Shown here piece after piece: positions 1 through 12,683 of a stretch of DNA of 47,640 nt; positions within the stretch are counted from its first letter, which is position 1; each line of letters opens with the position of its first letter. The stretch is taken from NCBI GenBank assembly GCA_039105265.1, contig JAPFFF010000117.1, positions 1 through 47,640 on the forward strand, written 5' to 3'. The DNA comes from Tritrichomonas musculus (taxonomy: Eukaryota > Parabasalia > Tritrichomonadida > Tritrichomonadidae). The translations under genes and the position numbers were made by a program. The notes beneath the pieces are model-generated. The model was not told the DNA's origin. It did no database searches and saw only the letters and a list, made by a program, of their open reading frames with translations.

Positions 1-1244
1 ATCAGATTCAGCTACAACTGCAATTTGAACCATCAGATTAAACTACAACTGCAATTGAACCATTAGATTCAGCTGCAACTTCAATTGAACCATCAGATTA
101 AACTACAACTGCAATTGAACCATCAGATTCAGCTACAACTGCAATTGAACCATCAGATTAAACTACAACTGCAATTGAACCATCAGATTAAACTACAACT
201 GCAATTGAATTATCAGATTAAACTACAACTGCAATTTGAACCATCAGATTCAGCTACAACTGCAATTTGAACCATCAGATTAAACTACAACTGCAATTGA
301 ACCATTAGATTCAGCTGCAACTTCAATTGAACCATCAGATTCAGCTACAACTGCAATTGAACCATCAGATTAAACTACAACTGCAATTGAACCATCAGAT
401 TCAGCTGCAACTGCAATTGAACCATCAGATTAAACTACAACTGCAATTGAACCATTAGATTCAGCTGCAACTGCAATTTGAACCATCAGATTAAACTACA
501 ACTGGAATTGAACCATTAGATTCAGCTGCAACTGCAATTTGAACCATTAGATTAAACTACAACTGCAATTGAACCATCAGATTAAACTACAACTGCAATT
601 TGAACCATCAGATTCAGCTACAACTGCAATTTGAACCATTAGATTAAACTACAACTGCAATTTGAACCATTAGATTAAACTACAACTGCAATTGAACCAT
701 CAGATTAAACTACAACTACAGTTGAATCATCAGATTAAACTACAACTGCAGTTGAACCATTAGATTCAGCTACAACTGCAATTTGAACCATCAGATTCAG
801 CTGCAACTGCAATTGAACCATCAGATTAAACTACAACTTCAATTGAACCATTAGATTCAGCTGCAACTGCAATTTGAACCATTAGATTAAGCTACAACTG
901 AAATTGAACCATTAGATTAAACTACAACTGCAATTGAACCATCAGATTAAACTACAACTGCAATTGAACTATCAGATTAAACTACAACTGCAATTGAACC
1001 ATCAGATTCAGCTGCAACTGCAATTTGAACCATCAGATTAAACTACAACTGCAATTTGAATCATCAGATTAAACTACAACTGCAATTTGAACCATCAGAT
1101 TAAACTACAACTGCAGTTGAATCATCAGATTAAACTACAACTGCAATTGAATTATCAGATTAAACTACAACTGCAATTTGAACCATCAGATTCAGCTACA
1201 ACTGCAATTTGAACCATCAGATTAAACTACAACTGCAATTGAAC
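1..1244 (+). repeat. Left-edge mosaic block with an internal 942-bp duplication
   Basis: This stretch mixes K, S-a and S-g monomers. A segment at about 180-669 recurs at about 1122-1611 with an offset of 942 bp (about 31 monomers): the GAATTAT variant at 207 pairs with 1149 and the CTGG variant at 501 pairs with 1443. One R monomer lies near 890-905. No gene or other element is seen. The first base is already inside a monomer. Confidence 0.8.
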
Positions 1245-2303
1245 CATTAGATTCAGCTGCAACTTCAATTGAACCATCAGATTCAGCTACAACTGCAATT
1301 GAACCATCAGATTAAACTACAACTGCAATTGAACCATCAGATTCAGCTGCAACTGCAATTGAACCATCAGATTAAACTACAACTGCAATTGAACCATTAG
1401 ATTCAGCTGCAACTGCAATTTGAACCATCAGATTAAACTACAACTGGAATTGAACCATTAGATTCAGCTGCAACTGCAATTTGAACCATTAGATTAAACT
1501 ACAACTGCAATTGAACCATCAGATTAAACTACAACTGCAATTTGAACCATCAGATTCAGCTACAACTGCAATTTGAACCATTAGATTAAACTACAACTGC
1601 AATTTGAACCATCAGATTCAGCTACAACTGCAATTTGAACCATCAGATTAAACTACAACTGCAATTGAACCATCAGATTAAACTACAACTGCAATTGAAC
1701 CATCAGATTCAGCTGCAACTGCAATTGAACCATTAGATTAAACTACAACTGCAGTTGAACCATCAGATTCAGCTACAACTGCAATTTGAACCATCAGATT
1801 CAGCTACAACTGCAATTTGAACCATCAGATTAAACTACAACTGCAATTGAACCATCAGATTCAGCTACAACTGCAATTTGAACCATCAGATTCAGCTACA
1901 ACTGCAATTTGAACCATCAGATTCAGCTACAACTGCAATTTGAACCATCAGATTAAACTACAACTGCAATTGAACCATTAGATTCAGCTGCAACTTCAAT
2001 TGAACCATCAGATTAAACTACAACTGCAATTGAACCATCAGATTCAGCTACAACTGCAATTGAACCATCAGATTAAACTACAACTGCAATTGAACCATCA
2101 GATTAAACTACAACTGCAATTGAATTATCAGATTAAACTACAACTGCAATTTGAACCATCAGATTCAGCTACAACTGCAATTTGAACCATCAGATTAAAC
2201 TACAACTGCAATTGAACCATTAGATTCAGCTGCAACTTCAATTGAACCATCAGATTCAGCTACAACTGCAATTGAACCATCAGATTAAACTACAACTGCA
2301 ATT

Positions 2304-2365
2304 TGAACCATTAGATTAAACTACAACTGCAATTGAACCATCAGATTAAACTACAACTGCAATTG
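2304..2365 (+). repeat. Two extra monomers relative to the paired copy
   Basis: Compared with the same place in copy 2 (near 6040) and in the block at the left edge (near 370), this position holds one additional CATTAG K monomer and one additional K monomer, about 61 bp. It accounts for the offset falling from 3,742 to 3,681. It is a whole-monomer gain, or a loss from the other copies. Confidence 0.75.
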
Positions 2366-3170
2366 AACCATCAGATTCAGCTGCAACTGCAATTGAACCA
2401 TCAGATTAAACTACAACTGCAATTGAACCATTAGATTCAGCTGCAACTGCAATTTGAACCATCAGATTAAACTACAACTGGAATTGAACCATTAGATTCA
2501 GCTGCAACTGCAATTTGAACCATTAGATTAAACTACAACTGCAATTGAACCATCAGATTAAACTACAACTGCAATTTGAACCATCAGATTCAGCTACAAC
2601 TGCAATTTGAACCATTAGATTAAACTACAACTGCAATTTGAACCATCAGATTCAGCTACAACTGCAATTTGAACCATTAGATTAAACTACAACTGCAATT
2701 GAACCATCAGATTAAACTACAACTGCAGTTGAATCATCAGATTAAACTACAACTGCAGTTGAACCATTAGATTCAGCTACAACTGCAATTTGAACCATCA
2801 GATTCAGCTGCAACTGCAATTGAACCATCAGATTAAACTACAACTTCAATTGAACCATTAGATTCAGCTGCAACTGCAATTTGAACCATTAGATTAAGCT
2901 ACAACTGAAATTGAACCATTAGATTAAACTACAACTGCAATTGAACCATCAGATTAAACTACAACTGCAATTGAACTATCAGATTAAACTACAACTGCAA
3001 TTGAACCATCAGATTCAGCTACAACTGCAATTTGAACCATCAGATTAAACTACAACTGCAATTTGAATCATCAGATTAAACTACAACTGCAATTTGAACC
3101 ATCAGATTAAACTACAACTGCAGTTGAATCATCAGATTAAACTACAACTGCAGTTGAACCATTAGATTCA

Positions 3171-3425
3171 GCTAAAACTGCAATTTGAACCATCAGATTC
3201 AGCTGCAACTGCAATTGAACCATCAGATTAAACTACAACTGCAATTTGAACCATCAGATTAAACTACAACTGCAAATTGAACCATCAGATTAAACTACAA
3301 CTGCAATTTGAATCATCAGATTAAACTACAACTGCAATTTGAATCATCAGATTAAACTACAACTGCAGTTGAATCATCAGATTAAACTACAACTGCAGTT
3401 GAACCATTAGATTCAGCTATAACTG
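3171..3425 (+). repeat. Marker cassette AAA-AAATT-ATA (representative of eight)
   Basis: Three rare variants lie in fixed order: GCTAAAACTG (3171), a 31-mer ending CTGCAAATT (about 3270) and GCTATAACTG (3416). The 245-bp spacing recurs in cassettes starting at 6852, 18492, 23472, 25961, 32188 and 34044. The cassette at 27817 is one 31-bp monomer shorter. A ninth, from 44470, has the first two markers but an ordinary GCTACAACTG at the third. Isolated GCTAAAACTG monomers also occur at 40879 and 44075. Shared rare variants show that the cassettes descend from one segment. Confidence 0.85.
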
Positions 3426-4099
3426 CAATTTGAACCATCAGATTCAGCTGCAACTGCAATTGAACCATCAGATTAAACTACAACTGCAATTTGAACCATC
3501 AGATTCAGCTACAACTGCAGTTGAATCATCAGATTAAACTACAACTGCAGTTGAACCATTAGATTCAGCTACAACTGCAATTTGAACCATCAGATTCAGC
3601 TGCAACTGCAATTGAACCATCAGATTAAACTACAACTTCAATTGAACCATTAGATTCAGCTGCAACTGCAATTTGAACCATTAGATTAAGCTACAACTGA
3701 AATTGAACCATTAGATTAAACTACAACTGCAATTGAACCATCAGATTAAACTACAACTGCAATTGAACTATCAGATTAAACTACAACTGCAATTGAACCA
3801 TCAGATTCAGCTGCAACTGCAATTTGAACCATCAGATTCAGCTACAACTGCAATTTGAACCATCAGATTCAGCTGCAACTGCAATTTGAACCATCAGATT
3901 AAACTACAACTGCAATTTGAATCATCAGATTAAACTACAACTGCAATTTGAACCATCAGATTAAACTACAACTGCAGTTGAATCATCAGATTAAACTACA
4001 ACTGCAGTTGAATCATCAGATTAAACTACAACTGCAATTGAACCATCAGATTAAACTACAACTGCAATTTGAATCATCAGATTAAACTACAACTGCAAT

Positions 4100-4327
4100 T
4101 TGAACCATCAGATTAAACTACAACTGCAATTGAACCATCAGATTAAACTACAACTGCAATTGAACCATCAGATTAAACTACAACTGCAATTGAACTATCA
4201 GATTAAACTACAACTGCAATTGAACCATCAGATTAAACTACAACTGCAATTGAACTATCAGATTAAACTACAACTGCAATTGAACCATCAGATTCAGCTG
4301 CAACTGCAATTTGAACCATCAGATTAA
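4100..4327 (+). repeat. Run of seven 30-bp monomers, mostly K (representative of eleven)
   Basis: Six K monomers, two of them starting GAACTAT, are followed by one S-g, all 30 bp long, with a 31-mer closing the run. The same run starts at 7781, 19421, 24339, 25128, 26890, 28653, 33117, 34912, 45092 and 47246. In the 25128 copy one GAACTAT is GAACCAT. In the 47246 copy the closing monomer is CAGTT-type, so the 30-bp phase persists one unit longer. These are the longest stretches free of 31-mers, which is why they yield the longest open frames. They are not genes. Confidence 0.85.
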
Positions 4328-4986
4328 ACTACAACTGCAATTTGAATCATCAGATTAAACTACAACTGCAATTTGAACCATCAGATTAAACTACAACTGC
4401 AGTTGAACCATCAGATTAAACTACAACTGCAATTGAACCATCAGATTAAACTACAACTGCAATTTGAACCATCAGATTCAGCTACAACTGCAATTTGAAC
4501 CATTAGATTAAACTACAATTGCAATTGAACCATCAGATTAAACTACAACTGCAGTTGAATCATCAGATTAAACTACAACTGCAGTTGAACCATTAGATTC
4601 AGCTACAACTGCAATTTGAACCATCAGATTCAGCTGCAACTGCAATTGAACCATCAGATTAAACTACAACTTCAATTGAACCATTAGATTCAGCTGCAAC
4701 TGCAATTTGAACCATTAGATTAAGCTACAACTGAAATTGAACCATTAGATTAAACTACAACTGCAATTGAACCATCAGATTAAACTACAACTGCAATTGA
4801 ACTATCAGATTAAACTACAACTGCAATTGAACCATCAGATTCAGCTGCAACTGCAATTTGAACCATCAGATTAAACTACAACTGCAATTTGAATCATCAG
4901 ATTAAACTACAACTGCAATTTGAACCATCAGATTAAACTACAACTTCAATTGAACCATTAGATTCAGCTGCAACTGCAATTTGAAC

Positions 4987-7900
4987 CATTAGATTCAGCT
5001 GCAACTTCAATTGAACCATCAGATTCAGCTACAACTGCAATTGAACCATCAGATTAAACTACAACTGCAATTGAACCATCAGATTCAGCTGCAACTGCAA
5101 TTGAACCATCAGATTAAACTACAACTGCAATTGAACCATTAGATTCAGCTGCAACTGCAATTTGAACCATCAGATTAAACTACAACTGGAATTGAACCAT
5201 TAGATTCAGCTGCAACTGCAATTTGAACCATTAGATTAAACTACAACTGCAATTGAACCATCAGATTAAACTACAACTGCAATTTGAACCATCAGATTCA
5301 GCTACAACTGCAATTTGAACCATTAGATTAAACTACAACTGCAATTTGAACCATCAGATTCAGCTACAACTGCAATTTGAACCATCAGATTAAACTACAA
5401 CTGCAATTGAACCATCAGATTAAACTACAACTGCAATTGAACCATCAGATTCAGCTGCAACTGCAATTGAACCATTAGATTAAACTACAACTGCAGTTGA
5501 ACCATCAGATTCAGCTACAACTGCAATTTGAACCATCAGATTCAGCTACAACTGCAATTTGAACCATCAGATTAAACTACAACTGCAATTGAACCATCAG
5601 ATTCAGCTACAACTGCAATTTGAACCATCAGATTCAGCTACAACTGCAATTTGAACCATCAGATTCAGCTACAACTGCAATTTGAACCATCAGATTAAAC
5701 TACAACTGCAATTGAACCATTAGATTCAGCTGCAACTTCAATTGAACCATCAGATTAAACTACAACTGCAATTGAACCATCAGATTCAGCTACAACTGCA
5801 ATTGAACCATCAGATTAAACTACAACTGCAATTGAACCATCAGATTAAACTACAACTGCAATTGAATTATCAGATTAAACTACAACTGCAATTTGAACCA
5901 TCAGATTCAGCTACAACTGCAATTTGAACCATCAGATTAAACTACAACTGCAATTGAACCATTAGATTCAGCTGCAACTTCAATTGAACCATCAGATTCA
6001 GCTACAACTGCAATTGAACCATCAGATTAAACTACAACTGCAATTGAACCATCAGATTCAGCTGCAACTGCAATTGAACCATCAGATTAAACTACAACTG
6101 CAATTGAACCATTAGATTCAGCTGCAACTGCAATTTGAACCATCAGATTAAACTACAACTGGAATTGAACCATTAGATTCAGCTGCAACTGCAATTTGAA
6201 CCATTAGATTAAACTACAACTGCAATTGAACCATCAGATTAAACTACAACTGCAATTTGAACCATCAGATTCAGCTACAACTGCAATTTGAACCATTAGA
6301 TTAAACTACAACTGCAATTTGAACCATCAGATTCAGCTACAACTGCAATTTGAACCATTAGATTAAACTACAACTGCAATTGAACCATCAGATTAAACTA
6401 CAACTGCAGTTGAATCATCAGATTAAACTACAACTGCAGTTGAACCATTAGATTCAGCTACAACTGCAATTTGAACCATCAGATTCAGCTGCAACTGCAA
6501 TTGAACCATCAGATTAAACTACAACTTCAATTGAACCATTAGATTCAGCTGCAACTGCAATTTGAACCATTAGATTAAGCTACAACTGAAATTGAACCAT
6601 TAGATTAAACTACAACTGCAATTGAACCATCAGATTAAACTACAACTGCAATTGAACTATCAGATTAAACTACAACTGCAATTGAACCATCAGATTCAGC
6701 TGCAACTGCAATTTGAACCATCAGATTAAACTACAACTGCAATTTGAATCATCAGATTAAACTACAACTGCAATTTGAACCATCAGATTAAACTACAACT
6801 GCAGTTGAATCATCAGATTAAACTACAACTGCAGTTGAACCATTAGATTCAGCTAAAACTGCAATTTGAACCATCAGATTCAGCTGCAACTGCAATTGAA
6901 CCATCAGATTAAACTACAACTGCAATTTGAACCATCAGATTAAACTACAACTGCAAATTGAACCATCAGATTAAACTACAACTGCAATTTGAATCATCAG
7001 ATTAAACTACAACTGCAATTTGAATCATCAGATTAAACTACAACTGCAGTTGAATCATCAGATTAAACTACAACTGCAGTTGAACCATTAGATTCAGCTA
7101 TAACTGCAATTTGAACCATCAGATTCAGCTGCAACTGCAATTGAACCATCAGATTAAACTACAACTGCAATTTGAACCATCAGATTCAGCTACAACTGCA
7201 GTTGAATCATCAGATTAAACTACAACTGCAGTTGAACCATTAGATTCAGCTACAACTGCAATTTGAACCATCAGATTCAGCTGCAACTGCAATTGAACCA
7301 TCAGATTAAACTACAACTTCAATTGAACCATTAGATTCAGCTGCAACTGCAATTTGAACCATTAGATTAAGCTACAACTGAAATTGAACCATTAGATTAA
7401 ACTACAACTGCAATTGAACCATCAGATTAAACTACAACTGCAATTGAACTATCAGATTAAACTACAACTGCAATTGAACCATCAGATTCAGCTGCAACTG
7501 CAATTTGAACCATCAGATTCAGCTACAACTGCAATTTGAACCATCAGATTCAGCTGCAACTGCAATTTGAACCATCAGATTAAACTACAACTGCAATTTG
7601 AATCATCAGATTAAACTACAACTGCAATTTGAACCATCAGATTAAACTACAACTGCAGTTGAATCATCAGATTAAACTACAACTGCAGTTGAATCATCAG
7701 ATTAAACTACAACTGCAATTGAACCATCAGATTAAACTACAACTGCAATTTGAATCATCAGATTAAACTACAACTGCAATTTGAACCATCAGATTAAACT
7801 ACAACTGCAATTGAACCATCAGATTAAACTACAACTGCAATTGAACCATCAGATTAAACTACAACTGCAATTGAACTATCAGATTAAACTACAACTGCAA

Positions 7901-8476
7901 TTGAACCATCAGATTAAACTACAACTGCAATTGAACTATCAGATTAAACTACAACTGCAATTGAACCATCAGATTCAGCTGCAACTGCAATTTGAACCAT
8001 CAGATTAAACTACAACTGCAATTTGAATCATCAGATTAAACTACAACTGCAATTTGAACCATCAGATTAAACTACAACTGCAGTTGAACCATCAGATTAA
8101 ACTACAACTGCAATTGAACCATCAGATTAAACTACAACTGCAATTTGAACCATCAGATTCAGCTACAACTGCAATTTGAACCATTAGATTAAACTACAAT
8201 TGCAATTGAACCATCAGATTAAACTACAACTGCAGTTGAATCATCAGATTAAACTACAACTGCAGTTGAACCATTAGATTCAGCTACAACTGCAATTTGA
8301 ACCATCAGATTCAGCTGCAACTGCAATTGAACCATCAGATTAAACTACAACTTCAATTGAACCATTAGATTCAGCTGCAACTGCAATTTGAACCATTAGA
8401 TTAAGCTACAACTGAAATTGAACCATTAGATTAAACTACAACTGCAATTGAACCATCAGATTAAACTACAACTGCA
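4987..8476 (+). repeat. 3.74-kb higher-order unit, copy 2
   Basis: Monomer order follows copy 1 until about 8476, where copy 1 has a GAACTAT monomer and this copy has CAGTT followed by GAATCAT. Differences noticed inside the unit are the missing two-monomer segment and an S-g here (about 6690) where copy 1 has S-a (about 3020). Such low divergence between long copies implies recent duplication or continuing homogenisation. The latter half (about 6790 onward) is also the source-like match of the block at 18.44-20.69 kb. Confidence 0.88.
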
Positions 8477-9449
8477 GTTGAATCATCAGATTAAACTACA
8501 ACTGCAGTTGAACCATTAGATTCAGCTACAACTGCAATTGAACCATCAGATTCAGCTGCAACTGCAATTTGAACCATCAGATTAAACTACAACTGCAATT
8601 TGAATCATCAGATTAAACTACAACTGCAATTTGAACCATCAGATTAAACTACAACTGCAGTTGAACCATCAGATTAAACTACAACTGCAATTGAACCATC
8701 AGATTAAACTACAACTGCAATTTGAACCATCAGATTCAGCTACAACTGCAATTTGAACCATTAGATTAAACTACAATTGCAATTGAACCATCAGATTAAA
8801 CTACAACTGCAGTTGAATCATCAGATTAAACTACAACTGCAGTTGAACCATTAGATTCAGCTACAACTGCAATTTGAACCATCAGATTCAGCTGCAACTG
8901 CAATTGAACCATCAGATTAAACTACAACTTCAATTGAACCATTAGATTCAGCTGCAACTGCAATTTGAACCATTAGATTAAGCTACAACTGAAATTGAAC
9001 CATTAGATTAAACTACAACTGCAATTGAACCATCAGATTAAACTACAACTGCAATTTGAATCATCAGATTAAACTACAACTGCAATTTGAACCATCAGAT
9101 TAAACTACAACTGCAGTTGAATCATCAGATTAAACTACAACTGCAGTTGAATCATCAGATTAAACTACAACTGCAGTTGAACCATTAGATTCAGCTACAA
9201 CTGCAATTTGAACCATCAGATTCAGCTGCAACTGCAATTGAACCATCAGATTAAACTACAACTTCAATTGAACCATTAGATTAAGCTACAACTGAAATTG
9301 AACCATTAGATTAAACTACAACTGCAATTGAACCATCAGATTAAACTACAACTGCAATTTGAATCATCAGATTAAACTACAACTGCAATTTGAACCATTA
9401 GATTAAACTACAATTGCAATTGAACCATCAGATTAAACTACAACTGCAA
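8477..9449 (+). repeat. Mosaic block with 577-bp spaced marker pair
   Basis: The CTACAATTGC variant at 8194 recurs at 8771, 577 bp (about 19 monomers) later, with about 280 bp of matching monomer order after each. The same 577-bp pair is seen at 19834/20411, 29066/29643 and 35325/35902. From about 8755 the order also matches 10835-12040 at offset 2,080. R monomers occur near 8401, 8981 and 9281. No gene is present. Confidence 0.78.
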
Positions 9450-12040
9450 TTTGAACCATCAGATTAAACTACAACTGCAGTTGAATCATCAGATTAAACT
9501 ACAACTGCAGTTGAATCATCAGATTAAACTACAACTGCAGTTGAACCATTAGATTCAGCTACAACTGCAATTTGAACCATCAGATTCAGCTGCAACTGCA
9601 ATTGAACCATCAGATTAAACTACAACTTCAATTGAACCATTAGATTAAGCTACAACTGAAATTGAACCATTAGATTAAACTACAACTGCAATTGAACCAT
9701 CAGATTAAACTACAACTGCAATTTGAATCATCAGATTAAACTACAACTGCAATTTGAACCATCAGATTCAGCTGCAACTGCAATTGAACCATCAGATTAA
9801 ACTACAACTTCAATTGAACCATTAGATTCAGCTGCAACTGCAATTTGAACCATTAGATTAAGCTACAACTGAAATTGAACCATTAGATTAAACTACAACT
9901 GCAATTGAACCATCAGATTAAACTACAACTGCAGTTGAATCATCAGATTAAACTACAACTGCAGTTGAACCATTAGATTCAGCTACAACTGCAATTTGAA
10001 CCATCAGATTCAGCTGCAACTGCAATTGAACCATCAGATTAAACTACAACTTCAATTGAACCATTAGATTCAGCTGCAACTGCAATTTGAACCATTAGAT
10101 TAAGCTACAACTGAAATTGAACCATTAGATTAAACTACAACTGCAATTGAACCATCAGATTAAACTACAACTGCAATTGAACTATCAGATTAAACTACAA
10201 CTGCAATTGAACCATCAGATTCAGCTGCAACTGCAATTTGAACCATCAGATTAAACTACAACTGCAATTTGAATCATCAGATTAAACTACAACTGCAATT
10301 GAACCATCAGATTAAACTACAACTGCAATTGAACCATCAGATTCAGCTACAACTGCAATTTGAACCATCAGATTAAACTACAACTGCAATTGAACCATCA
10401 GATTCAGCTACAACTGCAATTGAACCATCAGATTAAACTACAACTGCAATTGAATTATCAGATTCAGCTACAACTGCAATTTGAACCATCAGATTAAACT
10501 ACAACTGCAATTGAACCATCAACTGCAATTGAACCATCAGATTAAACTACAACTGCAGTTGAACCATCAGATTCAGCTACAACTGCAATTTGAACCATCA
10601 GATTCAGCTACAACTGCAATTTGAACCATCAGATTCAGCTACAACTGCAATTTGAACCATCAGATTAAACTACAACTGCAATTGAACCATTAGATTCAGC
10701 TGCAACTTCAATTGAACCATCAGATTAAACTACAACTGCAATTGAACCATCAGATTCAGCTACAACTGCAATTGAACCATCAGATTAAACTACAACTGCA
10801 ATTTGAACCATCAGATTCAGCTACAACTGCAATTGAACCATCAGATTAAACTACAATTGCAATTGAACCATCAGATTAAACTACAACTGCAGTTGAATCA
10901 TCAGATTAAACTACAACTGCAGTTGAACCATTAGATTCAGCTACAACTGCAATTTGAACCATCAGATTCAGCTGCAACTGCAATTGAACCATCAGATTAA
11001 ACTACAACTTCAATTGAACCATTAGATTCAGCTGCAACTGCAATTTGAACCATTAGATTAAGCTACAACTGAAATTGAACCATTAGATTAAACTACAACT
11101 GCAATTGAACCATCAGATTAAACTACAACTGCAATTTGAATCATCAGATTAAACTACAACTGCAATTTGAACCATCAGATTAAACTACAACTGCAGTTGA
11201 ATCATCAGATTAAACTACAACTGCAGTTGAATCATCAGATTAAACTACAACTGCAGTTGAACCATTAGATTCAGCTACAACTGCAATTTGAACCATCAGA
11301 TTCAGCTGCAACTGCAATTGAACCATCAGATTAAACTACAACTTCAATTGAACCATTAGATTAAGCTACAACTGAAATTGAACCATTAGATTAAACTACA
11401 ACTGCAATTGAACCATCAGATTAAACTACAACTGCAATTTGAATCATCAGATTAAACTACAACTGCAATTTGAACCATTAGATTAAACTACAATTGCAAT
11501 TGAACCATCAGATTAAACTACAACTGCAATTTGAACCATCAGATTAAACTACAACTGCAGTTGAATCATCAGATTAAACTACAACTGCAGTTGAATCATC
11601 AGATTAAACTACAACTGCAGTTGAACCATTAGATTCAGCTACAACTGCAATTTGAACCATCAGATTCAGCTGCAACTGCAATTGAACCATCAGATTAAAC
11701 TACAACTTCAATTGAACCATTAGATTAAGCTACAACTGAAATTGAACCATTAGATTAAACTACAACTGCAATTGAACCATCAGATTAAACTACAACTGCA
11801 ATTTGAATCATCAGATTAAACTACAACTGCAATTTGAACCATCAGATTCAGCTGCAACTGCAATTGAACCATCAGATTAAACTACAACTTCAATTGAACC
11901 ATTAGATTCAGCTGCAACTGCAATTTGAACCATTAGATTAAGCTACAACTGAAATTGAACCATTAGATTAAACTACAACTGCAATTGAACCATCAGATTA
12001 AACTACAACTGCAGTTGAATCATCAGATTAAACTACAACT
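9450..12040 (+). repeat. 2.6-kb R-rich unit, copy 1
   Basis: Monomer order here recurs at 12684-15256, at offset 3,234 up to about 10512 and 3,216 after the 18-bp partial unit at 10513. Paired points are CAGTT at 9477/12711, R at 9645/12879 and CTACAATTGC at 10851/14067 and 11488/14704. R monomers are dense. The second part (10835-12040) is itself a copy of 8755-9960 at offset 2,080, so the unit is nested. Confidence 0.83.
10513..10530 (+). repeat. Truncated 18-bp monomer
   Basis: GAACCATC is followed directly by AACTGCAATT, so this monomer lacks 12 bp from its middle. At equivalent places (for example near 13745, 15809 and 21250) no extra unit exists: a K monomer is followed directly by a CAGTT K monomer. 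Relative to its relatives this copy therefore has an 18-bp gain, or gained a full monomer and then lost 12 bp. It is the only gross length deviant I found in the window. Confidence 0.92.
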
Positions 12041-12683
12041 GCAATTGAACCATCAGATTCAGCTGCAACTGCAATTTGAACCATCAGATTAAACTACAAC
12101 TGCAGTTGAACCATCAGATTCAGCTACAACTGCAATTTGAACCATCAGATTCAGCTACAACTGCAATTTGAACCATCAGATTCAGCTACAACTGCAATTT
12201 GAACCATCAGATTCAGCTACAACTGCAATTGAACCATCAGATTAAACTACAACTGCAATTGAATTATCAGATTCAGCTACAACTGCAATTTGAACCATCA
12301 GATTAAACTACAACTGCAATTGAACCATCAGATTAAACTACAACTGCAGTTGAACCATCAGATTCAGCTACAACTGCAATTTGAACCATCAGATTCAGCT
12401 ACAACTGCAATTTGAACCATCAGATTCAGCTACAACTGCAGTTGAATCATCAGATTAAACTACAACTGCAGTTGAATCATCAGATTAAACTACAACTGCA
12501 GTTGAACCATTAGATTCAGCTACAACTGCAATTTGAACCATCAGATTCAGCTGCAACTGCAATTGAACCATCAGATTAAACTACAACTTCAATTGAACCA
12601 TTAGATTAAACTACAACTGCAATTTGAACCATCAGATTCAGCTACAACTGCAATTTGAACCATCAGATTCAGCTGCAACTGCA
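12041..12683 (+). repeat. S-rich spacer between the two 2.6-kb units
   Basis: About 21 monomers between the two R-rich copies carry runs of S-a 31-mers and no R monomer. The order around 12100-12430 resembles other S-rich stretches, such as 10560-10660, but I could not place it in one long duplication. No gene or other element is seen. Confidence 0.7.

Larger units (their letters stand above)
1245..4986 (+). repeat. 3.74-kb higher-order unit, copy 1
   Basis: Monomer order from 1245 to about 4795 is reproduced from 4987 onward, first at offset 3,742 and, after a two-monomer difference, at offset 3,681. Paired markers include CTTC at 1261/5003, GCTAAAACTG at 3171/6852 and the altered CTACAATTGC at 4513/8194. 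Copy 1 carries about 61 extra bases (two monomers) near 2304-2365. The unit is about 123 monomers. The final stretch, about 4796-4986, lacks a clean counterpart after copy 2. Confidence 0.88.

Noticed and set aside
301-375. Functional repeat protein in the EPSDSATTAI frame
   Set aside because: The frame stays open for only two or three successive S monomers before a K monomer supplies TAA or a 31-mer shifts the frame, so no long product is possible.
10501-10540. Insertion site of a mobile element at the odd 18-bp unit
   Set aside because: The 18 bp consist entirely of the two ends of an ordinary monomer, so slippage or out-of-register repair explains them.
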